The notes under the pieces: model-generated | Seen by the model: the letters and a program-made list of their open reading frames with translations, nothing else | Databases searched by the model: none | What the model was told of the DNA's origin: nothing | Shown here: in pieces, positions 22,777 through 32,502 of the stretch | How the letters are laid out: the number at the start of each line of letters is the position of its first letter | Numbering within the stretch: position 1 is the first letter of the stretch | Assembly: GCA_000708835.1 (NCBI GenBank) | Contig: DF237146.1 | Coordinates: 85,127 to 149,126 of the forward strand | Source: Klebsormidium nitens | Taxonomy: Eukaryota > Streptophyta > Klebsormidiophyceae > Klebsormidiales > Klebsormidiaceae | DNA length: 64,000 bases | Direction of reading: 5' to 3' | Made by a program: the position numbers and the translations under genes

Positions 22777-23420
22777 ATGGAAGCTCTTTCTGGCGACGTG
22801 AATCTGATGGTCCTGCGCAAGCTAGCGCCGCAAGACTCTTCGTCCCTCTCTATGCAAGCAATTTGTGCCTGCCATTCAATTTATTCAGAAGGGCGAAAAA
22901 AGACCCGGCGTCTCAAAGGAAGCGTCCTTTGGAACAGCGGGGATAGCCTGAGCCCAGCAACGACGAGAGCGCGTTAAAGCGCACTTCAGCTCCTGTGGTG
23001 GATATAAGCGACTGGTCGAGGCGCGGTGTGAAGATTGTAATCGTTGGAAACCTGACTCAATCTGAAGAACGCGAAGCGCTCGCCAAATAAGGTGCTCTCG
23101 TCAACTTTGAAAGCAGTACTAGAAAGGCTGGTCATTCTGCGAGACGGAGGGAGATTGCTTCTGTGGCGCCTAGTCTTAACCCGAGAGCAGATGCTGCCCT
23201 GCCACCGGCGTCAGCTGGGCGATTTCGCGGGCCGTTGGGGACCAGATTCTACTTTGCCGACTTACTTCTGATCACATCTCCGCTTGGGCAAGTCCTTTAG
23301 AGACAAGGGCGTTCGGTCTTCTCAGATGTCATTGGAAGCGGACGCGTCGAGCGGAATCGTTTTCTTTTTTGAACGCTACAGCTTCGTGCAGGCAAGGTCG
23401 CAGCCAAGAGTCAACTCATA
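22777..23420 (+). pseudogene. F-box family copy 3, degenerate
   Basis: Begins MEALSGDVNLMVLRKLAPQD with recognisable F-box residues (CACHSIY) but stops after 66 codons. Further family landmarks persist out of frame: GGYKRLVEARC near 23000, then VILRDGGRLLLW near 23140, and a stretch like the FYLVTS region near 23250. Several shifts and stops separate these, so this is a decayed copy and not a simple sequencing slip. The end coordinate is approximate. Confidence 0.7.
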
Positions 23421-24302
23421 GAAGCTGGGCCTATAAACTGAGTGCGCCGTCTAGATCTCCGAGGCGTTGGGAAATGTTTCTCAGGAAAAGCTTCACAAGG
23501 TCTACCAGGACAAGAATCCTCATTAGTAGCTCTGAAGAGGCTAATTTGAGACTGCAACACCGCCCTTTCTGCTATACTTACAAATCACCCCTTCCAAGCC
23601 ACGGGTAAATTGTATGGTCGGGCTTCTAAATATCGAAGTCGCGGAAAGTATTGTGCGCATATGATGCAAATTGCTGGCCAGGCAGATCACGTCGGACGTG
23701 CTGGCTCCGAGTGCTTGGCTGCATGGCCGATATATTTAGGCCCGCAATTTCAAACTCGTACCTTAGCAACGGAAAATTTCCGAACATGATGCGCATATTA
23801 TGCATTGCCGAGTCTTTCTTACGTCATGGTGGTCTTGTGAAACGAAATACGACAGTCTGCAAGAGAGAGTAAAGACGAATTTGGAACCAGTTCAAACAAC
23901 GTCGCTATCATAATGCAGACCGTTCAATCAGGCAGCGCCCGTTGCCATACTCTTTTCGCAGGCGTCCTAAAGATCTCGCATTTGCTACGAAAGGGTGAAA
24001 TTAGCTAAGCAAGTTGCACATAGCTGTACTGGATTTCAGCCCAATTGTTCCGGATTGCAATTGAAGAATTCGGGTCTTGCGGAAGAGGTTCAGGACAGAA
24101 CGCAATTGTTGTTTCTTGCATAGTCGGCATACTAGGAACGGGATGGGCGTTGAGCCGACAAATTTCAGAGAACGGTAAAGTAAAAGTCGGAGAGTTCAAC
24201 GAAGCTGCTTTGTCTTTTACAGATCTGGGCAGTCGACGTTTCTTTCAATGCTACCCCTGCCTTGTAAACAGTGCTGTAGAGCATGACGCCTTGACGCCTT
24301 GC
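23421..24302. other. Intergenic between converging F-box copies 3 and 4
   Basis: About 0.9 kb downstream of both flanking copies. I see no credible open frame, repeat or RNA gene; it should hold the 3' UTR of copy 4. Confidence 0.35.
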
Positions 24303-25226
24303 TTACTTGGATAGCGATTCGAATTTAGATGGACCATTCCCAACCGAGTCTCCAGTTGGGCTGACTCTTTCCCCCGAATATCTCAGATAGGAATGCACGT
24401 CACAAGTTAAGTTCTCCTTATGCGGTTCCAAATGCGAACACAGAACGCCCCGCAAACGATACCATGTAATGGATCCGCCGACCGCCCAAGGTCTCTTCGG
24501 ACGGAGAATTTCACAGCAGGCAAGTTCTGTCAAAGCAGGTGATCTTGTCTCACAGGGTGGAAGTGTGTAGAGTTCTACAGACAGGGGCCCCGGCGGATCA
24601 TTCTCGACGCTGACTCCGATGGATTTGCCAGCAACAGAAGCGTTACGAGTCTGGCTTAATTCTTTCAGTATTGCTTGGGAACTCAAATATCCAGCTGCCG
24701 GGTACACCGGCTGGAGCGAAACGTCCGCAAATCTGTAAGACGCTGAGGTCGTATATGCAGCGTTGTCTGCTACTGTGTGTTCCGGGTAGATGCCCCACAT
24801 CCAAATGCTCCGCCCTAAGCGAACGAGGATCAGGATGATCCCCCCAGAGAAAAGACGCGCCCGAAAGCAGCATGCAGCGCAAAATCCATCCTCTCGTGTA
24901 GAGCGTGCCACCCCTTGGCTTTGTTCAGCACGGTTGATTTGCTTTGCCGCACAGCATCGGGCTATCAACAGTCGTTTGTACCCACCCAGAGCTTCCACCT
25001 TTGCATCCAATTTTACACCTTCCTCTGACTTGTGAATCTCAGACTGACAACTGTCTTGCACAGCCGTCGCTGAGCCACAAAACGCTTCCTTCCAAACGTC
25101 TGGATTTTCTGCCGCGGCGCGGTAGAAGGGCGCCAAATCACACGTGCTTCGCAACAACGAGAGGGGGTCCAGAGCAGCCAGCTTGCGGAGGGTGACCAAG
25201 ATCAGCTCGTTCGGAAGGCGCTCCAT
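24303..25226 (-). CDS. F-box family copy 4, intact
   Basis: A single uninterrupted frame of 307 residues starting MERLPNELILVTLRKLAALD at 25226. Residues 1-48 are the F-box (LP...L..LRKL...DPLSLLRSTC...W). Then come the family motif GGYKRLLIARCCAAK at about 80-95, a CCFRARL...WMWGIYPE block, and a C-terminal half with GPLSVELYTLPP and AVGGSITWYRLRG. The Pro and Leu contacts needed for SKP1 binding are present. Expected role: substrate receptor of an SCF ubiquitin ligase; the C-terminal half would choose the target, which is unknown. No intron is evident. It is head-to-head with copy 5. Confidence 0.8.
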   Translation of the reverse strand: MERLPNELILVTLRKLAALDPLSLLRSTCDLAPFYRAAAENPDVWKEAFCGSATAVQDSCQSEIHKSEEGVKLDAKVEALGGYKRLLIARCCAAKQINRAEQSQGVARSTREDGFCAACCFRARLFSGGIILILVRLGRSIWMWGIYPEHTVADNAAYTTSASYRFADVSLQPVYPAAGYLSSQAILKELSQTRNASVAGKSIGVSVENDPPGPLSVELYTLPPCETRSPALTELACCEILRPKRPWAVGGSITWYRLRGVLCSHLEPHKENLTCDVHSYLRYSGERVSPTGDSVGNGPSKFESLSK

Positions 25227-25289
25227 GCCTGCGCTCAGAACGTCATGGGAGAACAGTACAAAGACTAGTAAACATCATCTGATGGTCGA

Positions 25290-25480
25290 TACTCAGCGCG
25301 GCCGTGGGTCAAACCGGCGCGACTGGCCGCTCGTCGACCCAACGGGCGCGGCCGCGGGTTCTCTGGCGCGGCCGCGGCCGGTTTAGACGCGGCCGCCAAA
25401 GCCTCGCCTCCCACTCGTCGCGCGGCGGCGCGCGCGCACCCTGAGCCTTTTGCCGCCCAAGTGCGAATGTCGCTTTGGAA
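25290..25480. promoter_or_regulatory. GC-rich bidirectional region between F-box copies 4 and 5
   Basis: The 363 bp between starts at 25226 (-) and 25590 (+) contain three GCGGCCGC octamers (about 25348-25395) plus GCGGCCG near-matches and a run of CGCGCGGCGG. This repeats the layout at 22500-22740. Confidence 0.55.
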
Positions 25481-25589
25481 GGCGCCGCGCGCCTGGCTGC
25501 GTAACCAAAGGACGAGCGAAGGGCGCAGCAGAAGACTCAAATGGCTCAAGCACTTTGTGGATGTGGATAAAGCGGGAGTATAGCTCGTC

Positions 25590-26370
25590 ATGGAGGATCT
25601 ACCAAGCGAACTGGTAAGGGTCATCCTGTATAAGCTTGCGGCGCAGGATCTTCCCTCCTTGTTGCGGGCCACGTGTGCGTGGAAAGGTTTTCACCTGGAG
25701 GTAAAGGGAAGTCCTGAGATCTGGAAGGAAGCCTTTTGCGGCGGAAACTCGGGGCTTGCAGACGAGAAACCGGAAGCTGAGATCATGTTGTTGGGTGGGT
25801 ACAAGCGGCTGGTCAAAGCTCGGTGGGAGAATAGCCTTTGTTTGAAACCTGAACAAACACAAGGCCTAGGATGGGTCGCACCAAGTGAACCCAAGTTCTC
25901 ATATCTCGATTTGACCAGGAGTACTCACTACAAGTTCCTTGTCTTGATGAGAGAGCAAAGCAGGATCCTGTTATATATGGGGGTTGCTGATCCGCACGCC
26001 GTCAAGGCAGAAGACGCTCGGGGATTTCACCTTCAGATCCATAGTACATAGCCCTTATTCTAGTAGACTGAGAAAACCATCTTCTGTTGATCTCGAACTT
26101 TCTTTGTCTACTTCGGGGTTAGAGTCTCTCTTTTTCCAAGCACGCCCGACTTGCGGGAAGGGTTCGAAAGGACAGAAGAGCCTCAGGGTTGGAAGCGACC
26201 AGGTAATGCAGGGTCCTTTATTCGTGGACCTGTACCACTTTCGCCAGCCGCAAAGTAACCCAAGCTTGAGAGACGCAAAGACCTGGTTGTGTGAAATATA
26301 TCGTGGGCGAGACGATGCAGACGTTCCGGCATTTACGTTCGATGGACGTTTAATTTCCGTAGTTCTTTGA
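25590..26370 (+). pseudogene. F-box family copy 5, single-base frameshift
   Basis: Starts MEDLPSELVRVILYKLAAQD with a good F-box (LRATCAWKGF, WKEAF), then GGYKRLVKARW and LVLMREQSRILLYMG. The frame then leaves the family alignment and stops at 26051. The expected sequence continues in the next frame (LLIRTPSRQKTLGDFTF ... GPLFVDLYHF ... TWLCEIY) to 26370. The slip is a run of five G at about 25979 where the paralogue at 27437 has four. Without it the protein would be about 260 residues. It is either a recent pseudogene or a homopolymer error. Confidence 0.7.
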
Positions 26371-27234
26371 TGTGAGCGAACGTTCTGAAAAACAATACAA
26401 ACCTCAATATTTGGCAGCTCTGGTCTCCACGTGTGCGCAGTCAAGGACAACGCCGGCGCCTAATTGGATAAGCAGTGGGACAGGACAGTCTCGCCTTAAA
26501 AGTGACATGGAAGACCCGTTTGTCACGGCGGTTATACATATTTGAACAAGGTCATGTTGCAAGTGGAAAAGTTTTGCGCGCGACTCGAGCCTCGATTCCT
26601 GATAGAACAGGAAGACCTGAGAAAACGTTTTGGTATTTTGTATCAACTATGATATTATGCATTCTTCCTACGCGCGTCAAAAAAGGAGTCAGGATAAAAT
26701 ACCCGTCCATGAAAAGCGTGCATAACTCATCCGAAAAAGATGGTTCAGGCTGTAAACACGATTCATCATGCAAAGCAGAAGTTGCATGTGTTCCGACACC
26801 CGATTACTTCTGCTTCTTTATGCAAGCAAGAGACTAATTAAGACTCCAAGAAAAGACGATCGTACTGTAAATCTGAATTAAGGAATCTAGATGCTAATAA
26901 ATCTCTTCGTCCCTCTTCTGGAAGTCGCACCATGTTCCAGACTTCGTTTTCATGATCAGCCCGGCAGCTTTACCACCCACTTGACACTTGTCGTCAATCG
27001 CTACCTCTGCATGGCATAGGGCAGGCCGCCTGGTCAATAGGAAGATCAGACTCATGATTAACCAAGGCCTTTGATCATTCACCCTCTCTCCAAAAATCTG
27101 CAAAACTCCGTTGCGTTTGCTCATGGGCGATCATATCAAAGATGGGCGCAGGCAGAACGCTTTAGCCCGCAGGTCCTAACTAGCGAACGGGGCCGTGAGC
27201 ACGGTTCCTTGGGCGATACCGCGTTTGATTTTGA
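26371..27234. other. Intergenic with one small minus-strand open frame
   Basis: Mostly featureless. One minus-strand frame, 26894-27124 (76 codons from an ATG), contains RRPALCHAEVAIDDKC. The segment around 26980-27110 is clearly duplicated at 29290-29420, where a related minus-strand frame reads RRPALTPEVPIDDSC. Shared amino acids despite DNA differences hint at a small gene or exon, but the frames diverge afterwards, so I leave it unassigned. Confidence 0.25.
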
Positions 27235-27365
27235 CCCGCGGCCGCTGAAGCGCCCTCCTGGGCCAGGCGGCCGCCCAACGTTTTGTCCAGGCGTGGCAAA
27301 AGCGGCCGCATGACACCGATAAAACCCCACGTCGCGTCGCGGCCGCGGACGCGCTTCGAAGGACG
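27235..27365. promoter_or_regulatory. GC-rich GCGGCCGC cluster upstream of F-box copy 6
   Basis: Four GCGGCCGC octamers (about 27238, 27269, 27303 and 27338) lie 70-200 bp before the start at 27437. The segment from 27335 to the start, including the TTTCGAGCAGAAGCAAAGCG leader, is duplicated in front of copy 7. Confidence 0.55.
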
Positions 27366-27436
27366 CGCAGATCAGCAACATCTCAATGGCGCCCTGCAAA
27401 AGTGAACAGAGTTTCGAGCAGAAGCAAAGCGCGACA

Positions 27437-28192
27437 ATGGAGATTCTGCCAGGCGAACTAGTGCGGGTCGTTCTGTCGAAGCTGGCGGCGCAGGACCCTC
27501 CATCATTGCTGCGGGCCACGTGTGCCTGCAAAGCCATTTACCGGGAGGTGGAAGGAGACTCTAAATTTTGGAAGGATGGATTCTTCGGCGGAGATTCAGA
27601 TATTGGAGAGCACTGCAAAGACGAGAGCCTGGAAGCTGAGATTTTGTTGGTAGGGGGGTACAAGCGGCTAGTGAAAGCTCGGTGGGAGGTGACAGAGTCC
27701 TCGGGTTTTGAACGAAGCCGGGAGTTGCTTTCACCGTGTAGTTCCAAGACTTCCAGTTTTGATGGAAGTAGAGAAATTAACGTCAAATACCTTGTCCTGG
27801 TGAGAGACCAGAAGAGGCTCATCTTGTGGGGCTTCTTAAAGTTCACGCCATCGGGGGACGTTAATCTCGGCGATTTGACACTCACTGCTGTGAGTCTCAG
27901 AGCTTCTACTCGGGGCGACGTTCGACTTTATCTGAGTACTTCGCGGATCGAGCCGCTTTGTTCAAATACTTGCACGAGTACCGAAGAGGTGTGGGAAGGA
28001 CAAAGCAGGATGGTCGGTAGCAACTGTATACTGCAAGGGCCAGTCTCCCTGGAAAGATACGATTTCCAGGAACCTCAAAGTAATCCAAAGAATCCTGAAA
28101 GCTGGTTATGTCACACATATGTAGGACACGGTAAAAAAGTCTGGTCAGTGGACCTTTCTGGACGTTTCCTTTCCGTGGGTCCTGCGCTTTGA
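27437..28192 (+). CDS. F-box family copy 6, intact
   Basis: 251 residues starting MEILPGELVRVVLSKLAAQD; an in-frame ATG lies 51 bp upstream (27386), but the chosen start aligns with every paralogue. The F-box covers about residues 1-46 (LLRATCACKAIYREVE, FWKDGF). GGYKRLVKARW follows at about 72, then LVLVRDQKRLILWGFLKF, a VRLYLSTS block, GPVSLERYDFQEPQSNPK, and the conserved end SVDLSGRFLSVG. No intron. Its promoter and leader are shared with copy 7, so the pair arose by tandem duplication of a unit of roughly 2.4 kb. Predicted SCF substrate receptor with unknown target. It serves as the reference for spotting lesions in copies 5, 7 and 11. Confidence 0.8.
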   Translation: MEILPGELVRVVLSKLAAQDPPSLLRATCACKAIYREVEGDSKFWKDGFFGGDSDIGEHCKDESLEAEILLVGGYKRLVKARWEVTESSGFERSRELLSPCSSKTSSFDGSREINVKYLVLVRDQKRLILWGFLKFTPSGDVNLGDLTLTAVSLRASTRGDVRLYLSTSRIEPLCSNTCTSTEEVWEGQSRMVGSNCILQGPVSLERYDFQEPQSNPKNPESWLCHTYVGHGKKVWSVDLSGRFLSVGPAL

Positions 28193-29469
28193 GGAGACAA
28201 AACGTGAGGGCATACGTTGCCCATACGTTGGGAGGATTCTTCTGTAACTCGGAGATCAAGTGGTAAGACTTGGAGTTGTTAAGGAAGGCGGAGCCTCAAA
28301 AGATTGTAACAGATTGCGAACAAAAAGCACAGAGGTCTTCAGCTTTCTATCTTGCCTTTTAAATCCGACAACGGGTTTAAGAGGAGTTCTGATTCCCAAA
28401 CTTAACCAGGCAGGATGCTTTAGAGTGCCACTGGAATTGCATTTCCACTCATCTTCAAGAGGTCTGGCGCTGGCTATGCATAAGAAAGTCGTCAAATGTG
28501 CTTTGACATTATGTCGCAAGACGTGATCGAGATTTGGAAGCCTTAAGAGAACGGCTGTCCTCTTGATTTGACGTACTCTGGGGTCATGATATCCCATGAG
28601 ACTTGCGGCCCACTCTTAGTTTCTTGTAAGTATACTAATCAAAAGATCGAGGCAGCGCCTTCGTTGGCATGGTGCAATGGGGCAGACAGTGGCCCAAGGA
28701 TATTGCGCGTTTATGTGTAACCAAGACGATTAGGCAATGCGAAGCTTCTCATTTGCTCTCAGCTCTCAACCTTCTATTAGCTTAATGCATGATTGCATGC
28801 GGTTGGTTCGAAGGGCTGCGCTCCGAACACATTCGGGTCGAACAGAAGCGGCCCAACGGCTTCAGCCATGACATTGCTACAATCAATGCTCTCGCGCGCA
28901 TGAATGGAAGCATCTGTACTCTTAGGATAAGTGCCAGAGCTATCCGTTTCTGCGTTCATACTACTTTTTAAACGGCAACTTGAAACATGCGTACATCTTC
29001 CAATTCGCCCTGATTGGAGAGTCCGATTCCGTATCTCGCGAATAACTCTTTGATTCGCAATGATCGATGTCCAAAAGATCCAGGGAAGGCGCGTACTCTA
29101 GGAGCGAATTCTGCAACCCATGAATAGTGACTTGCCAGTATGGATATCCTTGTCGGTTGCCCGTGCCAGTGCAGTGGGCCCTTCTGAATTGAATCTGAGC
29201 GCGGTGCATGATATCGATTTCGACGTGACCAGGGAAAGAGAGAGCATGTGATATTTTGTGTGTGTATTGTATGACCCGCCGCACACTCTCTTCACAGCTG
29301 TCGTCAATCGGTACCTCTGGCGTTAGGGCAGGCCGCCTGCCAGATGAGCTAGAAGATCGGTCTTTAATTTTCGAGGCTTCTCATTCACTCCCTCTCAATA
29401 ATCTGATAACAATCCCTGGCAATCAATCATGACAGTAATATTTTAGACGGGCTGCACAGGCAGAACGCT
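28193..29469. other. Intergenic, with a possible minus-strand exon
   Basis: No recognised gene. A minus-strand frame from about 29340 down to 28961 is open for over 120 codons and begins with RRPALTPEVPIDDSC, matching the small frame upstream of copy 6, before diverging. No start codon or splice partner could be fixed. The rest (28260-28950) shows nothing I can support. Confidence 0.25.
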
Positions 29470-29680
29470 TTCGCCAGCAGGTCCGAAGCGGCGCGGCAAC
29501 GAAAGCGGAACCGAAAAAGCGAACGGGCCGTGAACGCGCGCGCGGTTCCATGGGCGTTTACTTCGAACCGCGGCCGGAGCGCCCTCGTTTTGCCTAGGCA
29601 CATCTTACCTCCACTGCGTAACATCCACAAAACCCCAAGTCCGGTCGCGGCCGCGGCCGCGCTTCGAAGGCCGCGCAGAT
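29470..29680. promoter_or_regulatory. GC-rich region upstream of F-box copy 7
   Basis: Contains overlapping GCGGCCGC octamers (29647-29660) and a CGCGCGCGCGGTT stretch. It is paralogous to the region upstream of copy 6: the blocks CAGGCAGAACGCTTT, GCGAACGGG and TTTCGAGCAGAAGCAAAGCG occur in the same order. Confidence 0.55.
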
Positions 29681-29738
29681 CTGCAACGTCTCATGGAGTG
29701 CGAAGTCAGCAGAGTTTCGAGCAGAAGCAAAGCGCGCT

Positions 29739-30510
29739 ATGGAGACCCTACCTGGCGAAATAGTGCGGGTCGTTCTGTGGAAGCTAGCAGTGCAGGACCC
29801 TACGTCATTGCTCCGGGCCAGGTGTGTTTGCAAAGCCTTTCACCGAGAGGTGGAACGAACTCCTAAGATTTGGAAGGATGCATTCTTGGGCGGAGACTCA
29901 GATCTTGGAGAGCACTGCAGAGACGAGATCCTGGAATACGAGATTGAGATGATAGGGGGGTACAAGCGGCTGGTGAAAGCTTGGTGGGAGAAGACAAATA
30001 TTTTGGATTCTGAACAAACCCAGGGGGTGCATCCATCGTGTGCATCGATATCATTCTCTTTTGTAGGACGTAGAGATATTCCCATCAATTACCTTGACTT
30101 GATGGTTCGAGCAAAAGAGGCTCATCTTCGGGGGCTTGCTCAAGCATACGCCATCAGCGAATGCGGATCTCGACGATCTGACCCTCAAGTCTGTGAGTTT
30201 CAGTGCTACTCCTCCTGGAGACGTTAAATTTTATCTGGTTACCTCGGCTCTGGTTACCCTAGAGCCGCTCTCTCCTACAGCTCTCACGAGTCCCGGCGAA
30301 CTTGAAGCGTTGGAGGGGCAGACCAGATTTGCTGGCAGCAATTACCTTGTGCAGGGGCCAGTTTCCCTGGAGATATACGATTTCCAAGAATCTCACAGTA
30401 ATCCGAAGAAACCGAAGACCTGGTCGTGCAAAATATTCGTAGGACAAGATACTGAAGATTTAGCATTTGAACTTTCTGGACGTTTCTTTTCTGTGGGCTT
30501 TTCACTTTGA
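29739..30510 (+). pseudogene. F-box family copy 7, single-base frameshift
   Basis: Starts METLPGEIVRVVLWKLAVQD; F-box (LLRARCVCKAFHREVE, IWKDAF), GGDSDLGEHCRDE and GGYKRLVKAWWE are all intact. Near 30100-30115 one extra base relative to copy 6 shifts the frame, in the codons before KRLI; the original frame stops at 30227. The family C-terminus continues in the other frame (HTPSANADLDDLTLKSVSF ... GPVSLEIYDFQES ... ELSGRFFSVG) to 30510. Corrected length would be about 255 residues. It is the closest relative of copy 6. Confidence 0.7.
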
Positions 30511-31679
30511 GGAGACAAGGCCAGTTATTTTGCATACTTCCTGACCGTAGTTCTAGGTTTTTGTCACAATTCATGACAGAGAACGGGGCGTGGTCAGGGA
30601 GTCTCATGAGAATCTTGGCAATCAGCCAGCTTGGCAGGCGTCTTTAAGGGCGGGCTGCGTAAGAATTTGAAAACCTGGTCCGCGCTGTAGAGTGCAAAAA
30701 AGACTTTCAGATTATGAGTTTTTCACATCGGAGCCGTCACTGAAATTTGCAAAAGCGCATCCACCTTTTTCTCAAACCCGGTATGCTACTTCGCTTTCAT
30801 CCGTCGACGGGGTCCTTGAAAATGTTGTGAAGCAGACTTGGACAAGAGAGGCGTGCATGATCACTATGATGCGACTGGGTCAGATTGCCAATTGCTCATC
30901 TGAGATGTGAAAACGAGCCATCTATAGCTAGAAAACTGCGATCGCGTACTTCGACTGACGTCGCAACTCAATTGTTTGAGCGCCAAAATGATTGGTACCA
31001 CAACTGTCAATTATCTGGAAGGGCTCTCTCTTTCAGTCGAAGTGGATGCATTCCGATCCTTTTGCTTTCTTTGGTGCCTCTGTCGGACCGACTCTATGAG
31101 GCTGGCAATCCCAGCGGACACGACGTCAAATGTTTTTTAAACATATAGAGAGGCGATTAAGAGATAAATATGATGGTGATTTAGACAGTCACGGTAGTCT
31201 AGTAGTACCGTTCCGCCATTTCTCCAGAGACGGATGAGGCTTAAGCGGTTTATATTCCGGACGGTTGCGGGCGGAACGTCGCATCCGCTTTGGTGCGCGT
31301 CGAATCGAGACGGATCAAAATGGATGAATCCACACGGACTTGTTAGTAGATAAATGTAAGTTTGTATTCTTTCAACGACGTCCTGATCCGCTATCCAATT
31401 GTGCCTCGACAGTGCTCTGCTATTGGCAACAATGACTAGCGTTCCACTAGCGTACATCCTCAAGATAGATTAACGTCTGGGGTGCCCTGTCGTACCTGCT
31501 TGATGAAAATCAATCGCTTTCAAGCAATGATCAACGTCATTCCGGCAGACTTTTCTGACATGTAGCTTGACGTGACCAGCTTGCCGGAACGCAAACAATA
31601 TTCTGTACGCAATTTAATATGTGCATAGGTAGTGTGACCAGCTTTAGAAGTACGAAAGCAGCTGGCGGTGGGTATATTC
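30511..31679. other. Intergenic, no gene recognised
   Basis: 1.2 kb after F-box copy 7. Open frames are short and without family resemblance or splice support. Nothing repetitive was noticed. Confidence 0.35.
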
Positions 31680-31905
31680 TGACGGGGCGCGCCGCCGCCG
31701 CAAACATTCGCGCGCGCCGCGCGGCCTGGCCGCCATTGGCAGGCCCGGGTACTACCGCGCGGCGCGCGGCCGGCGACAGGCCCGGGGCGCGTGTGCCGGC
31801 CGACCCAAACCGTTACCAAACCCCTGGCAAAACCGCGCGGCGCGTCCGCAGCGCGGCCGCGCGGGTGTACGTTGGCCGCCGGTCCGAGCGGCCCGCGCGC
31901 GACGA
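31680..31905. promoter_or_regulatory. GC-rich island upstream of membrane-protein gene
   Basis: A dense CpG-rich stretch (GGCGCGCCGCCGCCGC, GCGCGCGCCGCGCGG, one GCGGCCGC at about 31854) of the same kind as the F-box promoters, but with no F-box copy after it. The next gene on this strand starts near 32503, so it may be that gene's promoter or the remnant of a lost F-box locus. Confidence 0.4.
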
Positions 31906-32502
31906 CGTCTCCGCCATCCTTTTACTTCCAACTCTTGAACAAAAGCAGTCCTTTAGTCCTCGGAGTGTATTTCTTGCCGCTTTCACCACCGGTTAAAGAG
32001 GCAGATTTTGGTAAGAGGAAGGATGGCGTCCGGCATGCAAGGGGGAAAAGGAAGGGTTCCGCTGGCGCGGTACTGGAGCCTCGCTCTAATGACCTGCTGT
32101 TGGACAGGTTCGGTTATGGCGACGTTCATTCTTTGAAAAGCATATGCATGTGAATATCACTTTGAGGTCAACTTTAACTTTTGCCCTTTGACGTGATAAC
32201 ATCAATCTTCATCAGAGATTCACTCTTTTCTGTCTCACTTTGTGTTGCATGTAAGCTACCTGATCATGGTCAGATCCGTTATACGGATCAGGGTAGGGGC
32301 ACTGCCACCAAGCTTTTCAAGGACTCATCATGGACAGTCAAAAGATTCCAGACGTTTGCGCAACTGCAAGTTTTTGGTCGACCCTGATATTTGTTCGGGA
32401 CCAGGTTTTCAGCGAAACAAACGTTCACAACATACTAAAGGTGACTTGCAGCCGTCTCAGGATCTTAAAACCTAGGCTCATGTTCAATAACGGGGTAATT
32501 GC

